From: Methylobacterium pseudosasicola
GTDB taxonomy: Bacteria > Pseudomonadota > Alphaproteobacteria > Rhizobiales > Beijerinckiaceae
Assembly (NCBI RefSeq): GCF_900114535.1
Contig: NZ_FOTK01000026.1
Coordinates: 1-64,000 of the forward strand
Direction of reading: 5' to 3'
Length of the DNA: 64,000 bases
Notes under the pieces: model-generated
The model's database searches: none
What the model was told of the DNA's origin: nothing
What the model saw: only the letters and a program-made list of their open reading frames with translations
Position numbers and translations under genes: made by a program
Part shown: positions 18,047 through 27,435 of the stretch, piece by piece
How positions within the stretch are numbered: the first letter of the stretch is position 1
Layout: every line of letters begins with the position of its first letter

Positions 18047-18994
18047 ATGGACATCTCGCAACTTCGCACGCTGGTACACGTCGCGGAACTCGGAAGCGTC
18101 AGCAAGGCCGCCGATCGCCTCAACATCGCGCAGCCCGCCCTGAGCCGACACATCCGGCTGCTCGAAGAGGAACTTGGGACCGCCCTTTTCGACCGGCATG
18201 GGCGCGGCATGGTCATTACGGACACTGGCCGCGAAGTCTTAGCCCATGCGGTCCGGATCATCGCCCAGATGGACGCCATCCGCGACACGGTCGCCACGGG
18301 TCGCACCTCCTTCCGCGGCTCCCTCTCGATCGGTACGACGCCGACCGTAGCGGAGATCGTCACGGGGCCCCTCGTCACGCGACTGCGCGAGATGCACCCC
18401 CATTTGGCCCTCCGGCTGGGCAGCGCCTACAGCGGTCACCTGCTCGATTGGCTACAGCGCGGCCAGGTCGACGTCGCGGTATCTTACAATCCGACGCACA
18501 AACACGCGCTTCGCATCATCCCGATCATGCTGGAAACCTTGCTGCTGGTCTCTAATGGAAGAGGTGAAGGAACGGAAGAAGTCCCGTTTTCCCGATTGGC
18601 GGACCTGGAACTCGTCCTGCCGAGTCCCGGGCACATGCTTCGCGACATCGTCGAGGAATGCGCCAGGCGCGTCGGGGTCCGCATCCGGGTCGTCGTCGAG
18701 GCCGATTCATTCCAAACCCTCATCAACCTCGTACGCGACGGGGTCGGCGCGACGGTGCTGCCGCTGGCGCCCATCTACTCGCTGGTCGAGGCCGGCCATC
18801 TGTCAGCGACCCGTCTTGCTGATCCGACGCCGACGCGAGAGCTCGTCGTGGCGTTCGCCGCGGACAGGCCCGTCAGCCCAGCCGCTCGGTTCGCCGGCAG
18901 GACCATCGTGGAGATCGCGCTCGATCTCGCGCGGCGGGGGATCTGGGTGGGCCAAGTCCTCGATTCGGCCGGTGAACTCGAACCGGAGAAGTAG
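18047..18994 (+). CDS. LysR-family transcriptional regulator
   Basis: 315 residues. The N-terminal helix-turn-helix contains GSVSKAADRLNIAQPALSRHIRLLEEELG, and the effector domain begins near residue 92 (GSLSIGTTPTVAEIV). The sequence is like regulators of aromatic and organic acid catabolism (CbbR/NAC-like). It converges on the MFS gene at 19001, with only six bases between the two stops. The gene it controls is not obvious; the MFS gene and the 21-29 kb operon are the nearest candidates. Confidence 0.86.
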   Translation: MDISQLRTLVHVAELGSVSKAADRLNIAQPALSRHIRLLEEELGTALFDRHGRGMVITDTGREVLAHAVRIIAQMDAIRDTVATGRTSFRGSLSIGTTPTVAEIVTGPLVTRLREMHPHLALRLGSAYSGHLLDWLQRGQVDVAVSYNPTHKHALRIIPIMLETLLLVSNGRGEGTEEVPFSRLADLELVLPSPGHMLRDIVEECARRVGVRIRVVVEADSFQTLINLVRDGVGATVLPLAPIYSLVEAGHLSATRLADPTPTRELVVAFAADRPVSPAARFAGRTIVEIALDLARRGIWVGQVLDSAGELEPEK

Positions 18995-19000
18995 ACGGCG

Positions 19001-20287
19001 TCACCCATGGTCGTCGAGTGCCATGCCCCTCGTCTCGGGGAACGCGAAGGACAGCGAGAAGAAGAGGACATATGCCGCCCCGGCAAAGACGGTGATCGCG
19101 TTCCCGAGGGACGTGACCGCCGCGAGGGCGCCGACCATCGTGGGAAAGAGCGCGCCGACGCCCCGCCCGAAATTATAGCAAAAGCCCTGGCCGGAACCTC
19201 GCAGGCGGGTGGGATAGAGTTCGGACAGGAACGGTCCGATGCCCGAGAAGAATCCGGTCGAGAAGAAGCCGAGCGGGAAACCGAGCGCCCAGATAGCGCC
19301 CGCCGGCAGAGGAGCCTGGAGGTAGGCGAGAAGGGTGATGACGGCGCCGGCGGAGAACGTGACGAAGAGCTTCCGCCGCCCCAGGACGTCGGCGAGCCAC
19401 GCCCCCGTAAGGTACCCGGCGAAGCTGCCCAGGATGAGTGTCGCCAGGTAGCCGGTAGAGCCGACGAGGGTGAGATGGCGTTCGGTGGTGAGGTAGCGCG
19501 GCACCCACGTGCTCATCGCGTAGTAGCTGCCCTGGGCCCCTGCCATCATCACTGACGCGAGGAGGGTGGTGCGCAGGTAGGATCCGCGGAAGATCTCCGT
19601 GATGGCCGGGCGGTCACCCGCAGCCGCCTGCCTCCGCCGAGACGCTCTCGATAGCGCGGGCTCCTCAACGTGACGGCGCAGGAAGAAGACAAGGATGGCC
19701 GGCAGAGCGCCGGCCGCGAACATCCAGCGCCATGCTTCCTCCGGCGGGAGCAGCGAGAACAGCACGGCCTGCAGCAGAACGGCTATGCCCCAGCCGATCG
19801 CCCAGCCCGATTGCACCGTACCGACCGCACGGCCCCGGTGCTCCGGCCGGACCATCTCGGCCATCAGGATCGAGCCCGCGGCCCATTCGCCGCCGAAGCC
19901 GATCCCCAGCAGTGTCCGCGCCACGAGCAGCTGATCGAAGTCTTGCGCAAAGGCGCAGAGCAGACTGAAAGCGGAGAACCAGGCGATGGTGATCTGGAGC
20001 GTCGGCACCCGGCCGATACGGTCGCACATGTACCCCGCAGCCCAACCACCGACCGCGGAGGCGAGGAGCGTGCTGGTCGCCGCAAGGCCCGCCTTCGAGG
20101 GATCAACGTGCCAAAGGTTGACGAGCGTGCCGAGGACGAGAGGATAGATCATGAAATCCATCCCGTCCAAGGTCCATCCGGCGGCGCATCCCCAGAAGGT
20201 CCGCCGCTCCGAAAGGCTCATCGCGCCGTAGAATCCGAGCGGCGAGCTATCCGGGACGCCCGACGCTCGGATGGCATTGTCGGTCAT
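19001..20287 (-). CDS. MFS transporter, aromatic-acid:H+ symporter (AAHS)/sialate-like type
   Basis: About 428 residues and twelve helices. Typical motifs are GWTLDGMDFMIYPLVL in helix 1, GYMCDRIGRVPTL after helix 2, LLGIGFGGEWAAGS in helix 4 and ELYPTRLRGSGQGF before helix 10. GGGAGGAAAA upstream of ATG 20287 sets the start and rules out the longer frame to 20467. The carrier diverges from the operon at 20984 and could import the same substrate class as its MHS permease. Confidence 0.85.
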   Translation of the reverse strand: MTDNAIRASGVPDSSPLGFYGAMSLSERRTFWGCAAGWTLDGMDFMIYPLVLGTLVNLWHVDPSKAGLAATSTLLASAVGGWAAGYMCDRIGRVPTLQITIAWFSAFSLLCAFAQDFDQLLVARTLLGIGFGGEWAAGSILMAEMVRPEHRGRAVGTVQSGWAIGWGIAVLLQAVLFSLLPPEEAWRWMFAAGALPAILVFFLRRHVEEPALSRASRRRQAAAGDRPAITEIFRGSYLRTTLLASVMMAGAQGSYYAMSTWVPRYLTTERHLTLVGSTGYLATLILGSFAGYLTGAWLADVLGRRKLFVTFSAGAVITLLAYLQAPLPAGAIWALGFPLGFFSTGFFSGIGPFLSELYPTRLRGSGQGFCYNFGRGVGALFPTMVGALAAVTSLGNAITVFAGAAYVLFFSLSFAFPETRGMALDDHG

Positions 20288-20983
20288 GTCGTTTTCCTCC
20301 CGACGAGTAACATCGTCTAGAGCCCGGGATTCTTGAGTTCCTTCGGGCGACATAGTCTTCGGTCGGCGACGACGCTGCCTATCGAACGCTTGAGCCTTTA
20401 GACATCTCGATGCCGTGTCAATTCGAGGTTTCCGATACCAGATAGAGCCTTTTGTATGGCTGGACACGAGGGCATGCCGGCTTCTCTATGGGGGGCCCTG
20501 ATCCCGGCCCCATCTCAGATGGTGCGGGAACGCCCGCTTGAGGTCAGCTGCCGCGGCCTTGCGGTCGGCGAGCGCCTCGTGGCCATTGGACCCGCTGAAC
20601 AACATTCCCTCGAAGGGCGGCCGAACAGAGAGCACCGGCCTGTTCAGGCTTATCGGCCACCCTTCCAAGTTCGACCGCCCACCTCAACCATATAAAGAGG
20701 TTGTATAACTGGTAGGCCGAGCTATGCCTCGATCTTTTAAATGCGGCTGTGTAAGTTCCCGCGGTGGAAAGCGTAAAGACTGTAAGTATCAGGACTCATA
20801 TTTAGATACAATTGTTGTAGTTCGGCTGTATTGTTGCGGCATATGTTTTTTTGACGAATCGCCAAGTCTTTTTAAGTAATATACTTGAATTTTAACCCCG
20901 CGAATTCACTCGATGCAAGCGCGCAATAAGACGCGGCGAGCGACTTCTAGAGACAAAACAACATAATCATCAGGGAGGGAACG
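20288..20983. other. 696-base divergent intergenic region
   Basis: It separates the AAHS-type carrier from the catabolic operon. The half near the operon (about 20690-20960) is AT-rich and should contain the operon promoter. The half near the carrier is GC-rich, and a minus-strand frame at 20486-20668 has weak protein character but no recognisable domain; it could be a gene fragment. Confidence 0.35.
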
Positions 20984-22351
20984 TTGGCGAACGCTTTAAA
21001 GCCAGGCATCGATGCCGATGTGCGCGACACCGCACCGGCAGCGCGACGCAAGGTCGTCGCCTCGATCGCCGGTGCGTGTGCGGGCAACTTGGTCGAGTGG
21101 TACGACTTCTTCGTCTATGCCTACACGTCGATCTATTTCGCTGCCGCGTTCTTCCCAGCGGGTGACCAGACGACACAGCTCTTGGCGACGGCCGGCGTGT
21201 TCGCCGTCGGCTTCTTCATGAGGCCGCTCGGCGGCTGGTTGTTCGGCTACATCGCCGACACCCGCGGCCGGAAGATCTCAATGATCATCTCGGTCGCGAT
21301 GATGTGCGCCGGATCGCTGCTGATCGCCTGCCTGCCGACTTACGGCACGATCGGCTTCCTCGCGCCAGCCCTGCTCGTGCTCGCCCGCCTGGTCCAGGGC
21401 CTTTCCGTCGGGGCAGAGTACGGCACCGGAGCCACGTACCTCGCGGAGGTCGCGGGACCTGGCCGGCGCGCGTTCTACGGATCCTTCCAGTACTTCACCA
21501 TCATCGCAGGCCAGTTGCTCGCGCTGTTGACGGTGACCCTCCTCCAGCACGCGATGCCGGTCGAGGACCTTAAGGCCTGGGGCTGGCGCGTCCCGTTCGT
21601 GATCGGGGCGTTCGGCGCCATCGTGGTCTCGGTCCTGCGCCGGTCGATGCACGAGACGGCCACGCCCAAGACCATGCGAGACAAGGAAGCCGGCTCGATC
21701 AAGGGGCTGATGCGGCACAAACGGGCGGTCGTGCTCGTCCTGGCCATCACCATGGGCGGTTCGCTCTATTTCTATACCTTCACGACATACATGCAGAAAT
21801 TCTTAGTCCTGTCGGCTGGCTTCAGCGCGACGACCGTCAGCTTCATCATGACCTCGGCGCTGGTTTGCTACATGGTCGCCCAGCCGGTCTTCGGCCTGCT
21901 GTCCGACCGAATCGGGATCAAGCGCAGCATGCTACTGTACTCGGCGTGCGCGGTGTCGCTCGTCGTGCCGATCCTGTTCGCCATCCAAGCGACCAAGTCC
22001 CCGTTGACCGCCTTCGGCCTCGTCCTGTCCGGCCTGCTCATCGGGTCGTTCTACACGCCGATCGCCGGGCTGGTGAAAGCCGAGCTCTTCCCGGCAGAGG
22101 TAAGAGCGCTCGGCGTCGGCCTACCCTACGCGATCGCCAACGCCATCTTCGGCGGCACTGCCGAGTACGTCGCGCTCTTTCTGCGCAGCGAGAACGTCGA
22201 GACGTACTTCTTCTTCTACGTCGCCCTCATCAACGGCGCGGTGCTTCTCGCCTCGATCGCGCTGCCACACCTGGACCGGCACGGTTACCTTGAGGGCGAC
22301 GGGGCAATCGAGAGCAACGCGGGATTCCGAGCTTCCCGCGCCCTCGCCTGA
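20984..22351 (+). CDS. MFS transporter, metabolite:H+ symporter (MHS, KgtP/ShiA-like)
   Basis: 455 residues starting at TTG 20984, which follows GGGAGG by five bases. MHS hallmarks are GNLVEWYDFFVYAYTS in helix 1, MRPLGGWLFGYIADTRGRK between helices 2 and 3, and GLSVGAEYGTGATYLAE in helix 4. Family members carry alpha-ketoglutarate, shikimate, proline or small dicarboxylates. It is the first gene of an operon reaching to 29026, so it probably imports the operon's 2-oxo acid or carboxylate substrate. Specificity cannot be read from sequence. Confidence 0.87.
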   Translation: MANALKPGIDADVRDTAPAARRKVVASIAGACAGNLVEWYDFFVYAYTSIYFAAAFFPAGDQTTQLLATAGVFAVGFFMRPLGGWLFGYIADTRGRKISMIISVAMMCAGSLLIACLPTYGTIGFLAPALLVLARLVQGLSVGAEYGTGATYLAEVAGPGRRAFYGSFQYFTIIAGQLLALLTVTLLQHAMPVEDLKAWGWRVPFVIGAFGAIVVSVLRRSMHETATPKTMRDKEAGSIKGLMRHKRAVVLVLAITMGGSLYFYTFTTYMQKFLVLSAGFSATTVSFIMTSALVCYMVAQPVFGLLSDRIGIKRSMLLYSACAVSLVVPILFAIQATKSPLTAFGLVLSGLLIGSFYTPIAGLVKAELFPAEVRALGVGLPYAIANAIFGGTAEYVALFLRSENVETYFFFYVALINGAVLLASIALPHLDRHGYLEGDGAIESNAGFRASRALA

Positions 22352-22468
22352 CACGGCCGCCGAGCTAGATCAAAATGGCATCACTCATTTAGAAAATGAG
22401 TATTGGGCCGTCCCCCGGCAATCACGTAAAACAAATCTCAATTCTCTCACTCGCATCGGAGGCCAAAA

Positions 22469-23011
22469 GTGGCAGCTGAAGAAATGGACAACGACGAGTC
22501 GCAAGGGTGGAAGAGTGACGTCTTCCGCGTGCTTAAGCAGCACGGCATCAAGCATATCGCCTACGTACCCGACGCAGGCCACTCGGTGGCGCTTCGCCTT
22601 GCCGAGGCGGACGATGAGATCCAGTCCGTCGTGCTGACCACCGAGGAGGAGGGCATCGGCTATCTCGCCGGTGCGTGGCTCGGTGGAGAAAAGGGTGCGC
22701 TGCTCCTGCAGTCGAGCGGCGTCGGCAATTGCATCAACACCCTGGCGCTTCAGGTTATGGCTCGCTTCCCGCTCCTGATGCTCGTGACCATGCGGGGCGA
22801 CTGGGCGGAGTTCAACGCCTGGCAGAACCCGATGGGACAGGCGACCGAAGCCTCGCTCAAGCTGATGGGCGTGATGACGTGGCGGGCCGACAAGCCTGAG
22901 GACGTCGCGCCTCTCGTCCATGGGGCCGCCACCATGGCCTTCAACGGCGACGCTGCCTGCGCGGTGCTGCTCGGACAACGCCTGATCGGAGAGAAGCAAT
23001 GGGTGAAGTGA
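22469..23011 (+). CDS. thiamine-diphosphate-dependent decarboxylase, N-terminal (PYR-domain) subunit
   Basis: 180 residues from GTG 22469, placed by CGGAGG at 22457-22462. It matches the alpha subunit of split decarboxylases such as sulfopyruvate decarboxylase (ComD) or the N-terminal half of phosphonopyruvate decarboxylase. The cofactor-activating glutamate is in LTTEEEGIGYLAG (residues 57-69), followed by SSGVGN. It overlaps the next gene, which carries the diphosphate-binding half, by 13 bases. The two subunits together should decarboxylate a 2-oxo acid to an aldehyde. Confidence 0.83.
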   Translation: MAAEEMDNDESQGWKSDVFRVLKQHGIKHIAYVPDAGHSVALRLAEADDEIQSVVLTTEEEGIGYLAGAWLGGEKGALLLQSSGVGNCINTLALQVMARFPLLMLVTMRGDWAEFNAWQNPMGQATEASLKLMGVMTWRADKPEDVAPLVHGAATMAFNGDAACAVLLGQRLIGEKQWVK

Positions 23012-23595
23012 ACGCGGGCGGCGCCCTCGATCGCCGCGAGGTCGTCAAGCGGCTGCTGGATGGCCGTAAGGACCTGCTGGTCGTCACTGGCCTGGGCTCG
23101 CCCTCTTACGACGTGATGGCGGCGGGCGACCACGACAACAACTACTACCTCTGGGCGGCGATGGGCTCGGCGGCGATGGTCGGCCTCGGCTTGGCCAAGT
23201 CTCAGCCCGGGAAGTCGGTGCTGGTCGTCACCGGGGACGGCGAGATGCTGATGGGGCTCGGGGCCCTGGCCACGATCGCCGTCCAGGCCCCGTCAAACCT
23301 GACCGTCGCGGTGCTCGACAACGGGCATTTCGGCGAGACCGGCATGCAGCTCAGCCACGCCGGGCGCGGGCTCAGCCTCGACCAGGTCGCCAGGAGCTGC
23401 GGCTTTCCCTGGACGGCCGAGATCCGCGAGATGGCGCAGGTAGAAGACCTCCGCGCGCGGATCGGTTCGCGGGAGGGCCCGAAGCTGGCGACCATCAAGA
23501 TCCGGGCCGAGAACGCCCCTCGGGTGCTGCCCCCGCGGGACGGCGTCCACGTCAAGAACCGCTTCCGCATGGCGCTGGGTCACGCGCCGATCTGA
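22999..23595 (+). CDS. thiamine-diphosphate-dependent decarboxylase, C-terminal (PP-domain) subunit
   Basis: 198 residues. The thiamine-diphosphate motif runs from GDG (79-81) to DN (107-108), with the usual spacing of about 27 residues. It is related to the beta subunit of sulfopyruvate decarboxylase (ComE). A helix with WAAMGSAAMVGLGLA precedes the motif, as in the acetolactate-synthase superfamily. Coupled by overlap to the PYR subunit and followed by an aldehyde dehydrogenase, which would oxidise the aldehyde produced. Confidence 0.84.
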   Translation: MGEVNAGGALDRREVVKRLLDGRKDLLVVTGLGSPSYDVMAAGDHDNNYYLWAAMGSAAMVGLGLAKSQPGKSVLVVTGDGEMLMGLGALATIAVQAPSNLTVAVLDNGHFGETGMQLSHAGRGLSLDQVARSCGFPWTAEIREMAQVEDLRARIGSREGPKLATIKIRAENAPRVLPPRDGVHVKNRFRMALGHAPI

Positions 23596-23613
23596 CCCGA
23601 CGGGAGAGGGACG

Positions 23614-25098
23614 ATGGACCTTCAGCGGTTCGAGAACGTGGTGGCGGGCCGGACGTGCGTGAGCACGACCGGACGTTGGCTGCCCACGGCCAACCCGTTC
23701 GACGGACAGGCCTGGGCGGAGGTCCCGCGCTGCGGCGAGGACGACGCCGTCAGCGCCATAGTGGCCGCGCACGCGGCCTTCGAATCCGGTCCGTGGCCGA
23801 AGATGTCCGCCACGGACCGCGGCAAGCTCCTGCACCGGCTCGGCGACCTGGTCGCCCGCGACGCGGAACGGCTCGCCGCCCTGGAGGTGCGAGATAACGG
23901 CAAGCTCTATGCGGAGATGCTCGGACAGCTCCGCTACATCCCGGAGTGGTTCCGATACTACGGCGGCCTCGCGGACAAGGTCGAGGGGCGCGTCCTGCCG
24001 CTCGATAAGCCGCATCTCCTCACCTACACCAAGCGCGAGCCGCTGGGCGTGATCGTCTGCATCACCCCGTGGAACTCGCCGTTGATGCTGCTGACGTGGA
24101 AACTGGCCCCAGCGCTGGCCGCGGGAAACACGGTGGTCGTCAAGCCGTCCGAGTTCACGTCGTGCTCGACCCTGGCCTTGATGGAACTGGTTAAGGAGGC
24201 GGGCTTCCCCGATGGGGTCGTCAACACGGTGACAGGCTACGGCGCCGAGGTCGGCCCGGCGCTGTGCGGTCACCCGCTCGTGGCCAAGGTCGCCTTCACT
24301 GGGGGCGATGCGACCGGCTCGGCCGTCTACGCAGCGGCCGCGAAGGGCATCAAGCACGTCACGCTGGAGCTGGGCGGCAAGTCCGCGAACATCGTCTTCG
24401 CCGACGCCAACCTCGACCACGCTGTGAAGGGCGCGATTTCCGGCATCTTCGCGGCTTCCGGCCAGACCTGCATCGCGGGCTCGCGGCTCCTAGTCCAGCG
24501 CCCGATCTATGAGCAGGTCTCGCGCCGCCTCGTCGAGTTCGCCGGACGGGCCAAGCTCGGCAACCCGATGGAAAGCACGACCCAGGTCGGTCCAATCACC
24601 ACCGAGGCTCAGCGCGAGAAGGTGCTGTCGTACATCGACATCGCCCGCGGCGAGGGGGCCCGCTGCCTCCTCGGCGGCGGTCGACCCTCGGCCCCCGGAC
24701 TGGCCGGCGGCTGGTTCGTCGAGCCAACGATCTTCGGCGACGTGTCGAATGATATGCGCATCGCGCAGGAGGAGGTCTTCGGCCCGGTCCTCTCGATTAT
24801 CCCGTTCGAGGACGAGGACGAAGCCGTCGCGATCGCCAACGACAGCCTTTATGGGCTGGCCGCCGGCGTCTGGACCACCGACATCCGCCGGGCCGTGACG
24901 ATGGCCGACAGGGTCCGGTCCGGGACGGTCTGGGTGAACACCTACCGGGCGGTCAGCTTCATGGCCCCCTTCGGCGGCTACAAGATGAGCGGCATCGGCC
25001 GCGAGAACGGCCTAGCGGCGATCGAGGAGTACCTCCAGACGAAGAGCGTTTGGATCAACCTCGCCGAGGATGTGCCGGACCCCTTCGTGATGCGCTGA
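23614..25098 (+). CDS. NAD(P)-dependent aldehyde dehydrogenase
   Basis: 494 residues, the usual class length. The catalytic cysteine is C286 in GQTCIAG and the general base is E252 in LELGGKS. Cofactor contacts are in ITPWNSP and KPSEFT, and EEVFGPVLS lies near the C-terminus. It oxidises an aldehyde to an acid. Placed right after the split decarboxylase, its natural substrate is probably that enzyme's product. A GGGAGAGGGACG-like ribosome site precedes ATG 23614. Confidence 0.9.
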   Translation: MDLQRFENVVAGRTCVSTTGRWLPTANPFDGQAWAEVPRCGEDDAVSAIVAAHAAFESGPWPKMSATDRGKLLHRLGDLVARDAERLAALEVRDNGKLYAEMLGQLRYIPEWFRYYGGLADKVEGRVLPLDKPHLLTYTKREPLGVIVCITPWNSPLMLLTWKLAPALAAGNTVVVKPSEFTSCSTLALMELVKEAGFPDGVVNTVTGYGAEVGPALCGHPLVAKVAFTGGDATGSAVYAAAAKGIKHVTLELGGKSANIVFADANLDHAVKGAISGIFAASGQTCIAGSRLLVQRPIYEQVSRRLVEFAGRAKLGNPMESTTQVGPITTEAQREKVLSYIDIARGEGARCLLGGGRPSAPGLAGGWFVEPTIFGDVSNDMRIAQEEVFGPVLSIIPFEDEDEAVAIANDSLYGLAAGVWTTDIRRAVTMADRVRSGTVWVNTYRAVSFMAPFGGYKMSGIGRENGLAAIEEYLQTKSVWINLAEDVPDPFVMR

Positions 25099-25141
25099 GC
25101 CGCCCCCGGCGCACGGTATTGAAAGATCCAGGGAGAGAATC

Positions 25142-26305
25142 GTGCAGACGATCGATCACGGCAGCCACGCCGACATTCGCGACGCGGTGCGGGCGCTCTG
25201 CGCCGAGTTCCCGGCCGAGTACCACCGCAAGGTCGACGAGGAGCGCGCCTATCCGGAGAAGTTCGTCGACGCCCTGACAAAGGCCGGCTGGATGGCGGCG
25301 TTGATTCCCGAGGAGTACGGCGGCTCCGGCCTCGGGCTCACCGAGGCCTCCGTCATCATGGAGGAGATCAACCGCGCGGGCGGCAACTCGGGTGCCTGCC
25401 ACGGCCAGATGTACAACATGGGCACGCTGCTTCGCCACGGCTCTGAGGAGCAACGGAAGAGGTACCTGCCCAAGATCGCGGAGGGGAAGCTGCGCCTCCA
25501 GTCGATGGGCGTGACCGAGCCCACCGCTGGCACTGACACCACCAGCATCAAGACCGTGGCCGTCAGGAAGGGCGACCGCTACGTCATCAACGGCCAAAAG
25601 GTCTGGATCTCGCGGGTCCAGCACTCCGACCTGATGATCCTCTTGGCCCGCACGACGCCGATCGACCAGGTCGCCAAGAAGTCCGAGGGCCTATCGATCT
25701 TCCTCGTTGACCTGCACGAGGCCCAGAAGAAGGGCATGAGCGTCAAGCCCATCGTCAACATGGTCAATCACGAGACCAACGAGCTGTTCTTCGACGACTT
25801 GGAGATCCCGGTTGAGAACCTGATCGGCGAGGAAGGCAAGGGCTTCAAGTACATCCTTACCGGGCTCAACGCCGAGCGAACGCTGATCGCGGCCGAATGC
25901 ATCGGCGACGGCTACTGGTTCATCGATAAGGTCACCGCCTACACGAAGGACCGCAAGGTTTTCGGCCGGCCGATCGGCCAGAACCAAGGCGTGCAGTTCC
26001 CGATCGCCGAGAGCTTCATCGAGGTCGAGGCGGCCAACCTGATGCGCTACGAGGCCTGTCGGCTCTACGACGCGCACCAGCCCTGCGGGGCCCAGGCGAA
26101 CATGGCCAAGTACCTCGCCGCTAAGGCGAGCTGGGAGGCGGCCAACGCCTGCATCCAGTTCCACGGGGGCTTCGGCTTCGCGGCGGAATACGACGTGGAG
26201 CGCAAGTTCCGCGAGACACGCCTTTACCAGGTCGCGCCAATCTCGACGAACCTGATCCTCAGCTACGTCGCCGAGCACATGCTCGGCCTGCCGAAGTCCT
26301 ACTGA
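25142..26305 (+). CDS. acyl-CoA dehydrogenase
   Basis: 387 residues from GTG 25142 after AGGGAGAG. The fold is complete: an N-terminal helical domain, the beta domain with MGVTEPTAGTD (FAD and substrate contacts) and VWISRVQHSD, and a C-terminal helical domain with ECIGDGYWFIDK and QFHGGFGFAAEYDVERKFRE. It introduces a 2,3-double bond into an acyl-CoA. The next gene can supply the CoA thioester and the one after it can hydrate the product. Confidence 0.88.
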   Translation: MQTIDHGSHADIRDAVRALCAEFPAEYHRKVDEERAYPEKFVDALTKAGWMAALIPEEYGGSGLGLTEASVIMEEINRAGGNSGACHGQMYNMGTLLRHGSEEQRKRYLPKIAEGKLRLQSMGVTEPTAGTDTTSIKTVAVRKGDRYVINGQKVWISRVQHSDLMILLARTTPIDQVAKKSEGLSIFLVDLHEAQKKGMSVKPIVNMVNHETNELFFDDLEIPVENLIGEEGKGFKYILTGLNAERTLIAAECIGDGYWFIDKVTAYTKDRKVFGRPIGQNQGVQFPIAESFIEVEAANLMRYEACRLYDAHQPCGAQANMAKYLAAKASWEAANACIQFHGGFGFAAEYDVERKFRETRLYQVAPISTNLILSYVAEHMLGLPKSY

Positions 26306-26319
26306 GGGAGGCGAGGCGG

Positions 26320-27435
26320 ATGAGCGCGCGTCTTCCCCTCGATGGGCTCGTGGTCGTCGCGATCGAGCAGGCGGTCGCCGCGCCGTTCTGTACCGCGCGG
26401 CTGGCCGACGCCGGCGCCCGCGTCGTCAAGGTCGAGCGGCCGGAGGGCGACTTCGCCCGCGGCTACGACGACGTCGTGGCCGGGGGGCAGTCGAGCTACT
26501 TCGTCTGGCTCAATCGCGGCAAGGAATCGGAGGTCCTCGACCTTGCGACCGCGGAGGGGAGGAGCGCGCTGCGTGGGCTAATCGCCGGCGCCGACGTGCT
26601 GGTGCAGAACCTCAAGCCCGGAGCGCTTGACCGGATGGGGCTTGGCGTCGAGACCCTGTGCCGCGAGTACCCGCGGCTGATCGCGTGCTCCATCAGCGGG
26701 TACGGCGAGGTCGGGCCGCTCGCGAGCCGCAAAGCCTACGACCTGTTGATCCAGGCCGAATCCGGCCTCTCGTCGATCACCGGCGGACCCGAAGCGCCGG
26801 CCCGGGTCGGCATCTCGATCGTCGACATCGCCACGGGGGCGACGGCACAAGCGGCAATCCTGGAGGCTCTTATCGGGCGCGGCATCACGGGGCGGGGGGC
26901 CGACATCCGGGTTTCGATGTTCGACGTCATGGCCGACTGGCTCGCGGTGCCGCTGCTGCACCAGGAGGGAGGCCGGGCGCCAAAGCGGGTGGGGCTGGCC
27001 CATCCCTCGATCGCCCCCTACGGCGTGTTCGCCACGCGGGACGGCAAGCCGATGCTGATCTCGATCCAGAGCGACCGTGAGTGGCTGAAGTTCTGCGCCG
27101 TCTTCCTCCGCGACGCGGCCGCCGGGAAGGACGCGCGCTTCGCGACCAACGTGGCCCGCACCCGCAACCGTGCCGAGACCGACGAACTTGTCGCTCGCGT
27201 TTTCGCCGATCTCGACGAGGTCGAGGCGACGGCGCGTCTGACGGAGGCCGACACGGCCTTCGCGTCGGTCAACGACATGGCGGCCCTGGCAGGCCATCCA
27301 CATCTGCGCCGGATCACGGTGGAAACGCCCGCCGGCCCGGTCGCCATTCCGGCGCCTGCGCCGATCGTGCGGGGCGAGGAGAGGCGCTACGGGCCGGTTC
27401 CGGGCTTGGGTTCGTCCGGAAGGAGCACGCCGTGA
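26320..27435 (+). CDS. family III CoA-transferase (CaiB/BaiF)
   Basis: 371 residues. The catalytic aspartate corresponds to D169 in SIVDIATGATAQAA, the same place as Asp169 of formyl-CoA transferase. Other family marks are KVERPEGD, NRGKES and the ISGYGEVGP loop. It moves CoA between carboxylic acids. In this operon it probably activates the acid formed by the aldehyde dehydrogenase for the acyl-CoA dehydrogenase. The stop overlaps the next start as GTGA. Confidence 0.88.
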   Translation: MSARLPLDGLVVVAIEQAVAAPFCTARLADAGARVVKVERPEGDFARGYDDVVAGGQSSYFVWLNRGKESEVLDLATAEGRSALRGLIAGADVLVQNLKPGALDRMGLGVETLCREYPRLIACSISGYGEVGPLASRKAYDLLIQAESGLSSITGGPEAPARVGISIVDIATGATAQAAILEALIGRGITGRGADIRVSMFDVMADWLAVPLLHQEGGRAPKRVGLAHPSIAPYGVFATRDGKPMLISIQSDREWLKFCAVFLRDAAAGKDARFATNVARTRNRAETDELVARVFADLDEVEATARLTEADTAFASVNDMAALAGHPHLRRITVETPAGPVAIPAPAPIVRGEERRYGPVPGLGSSGRSTP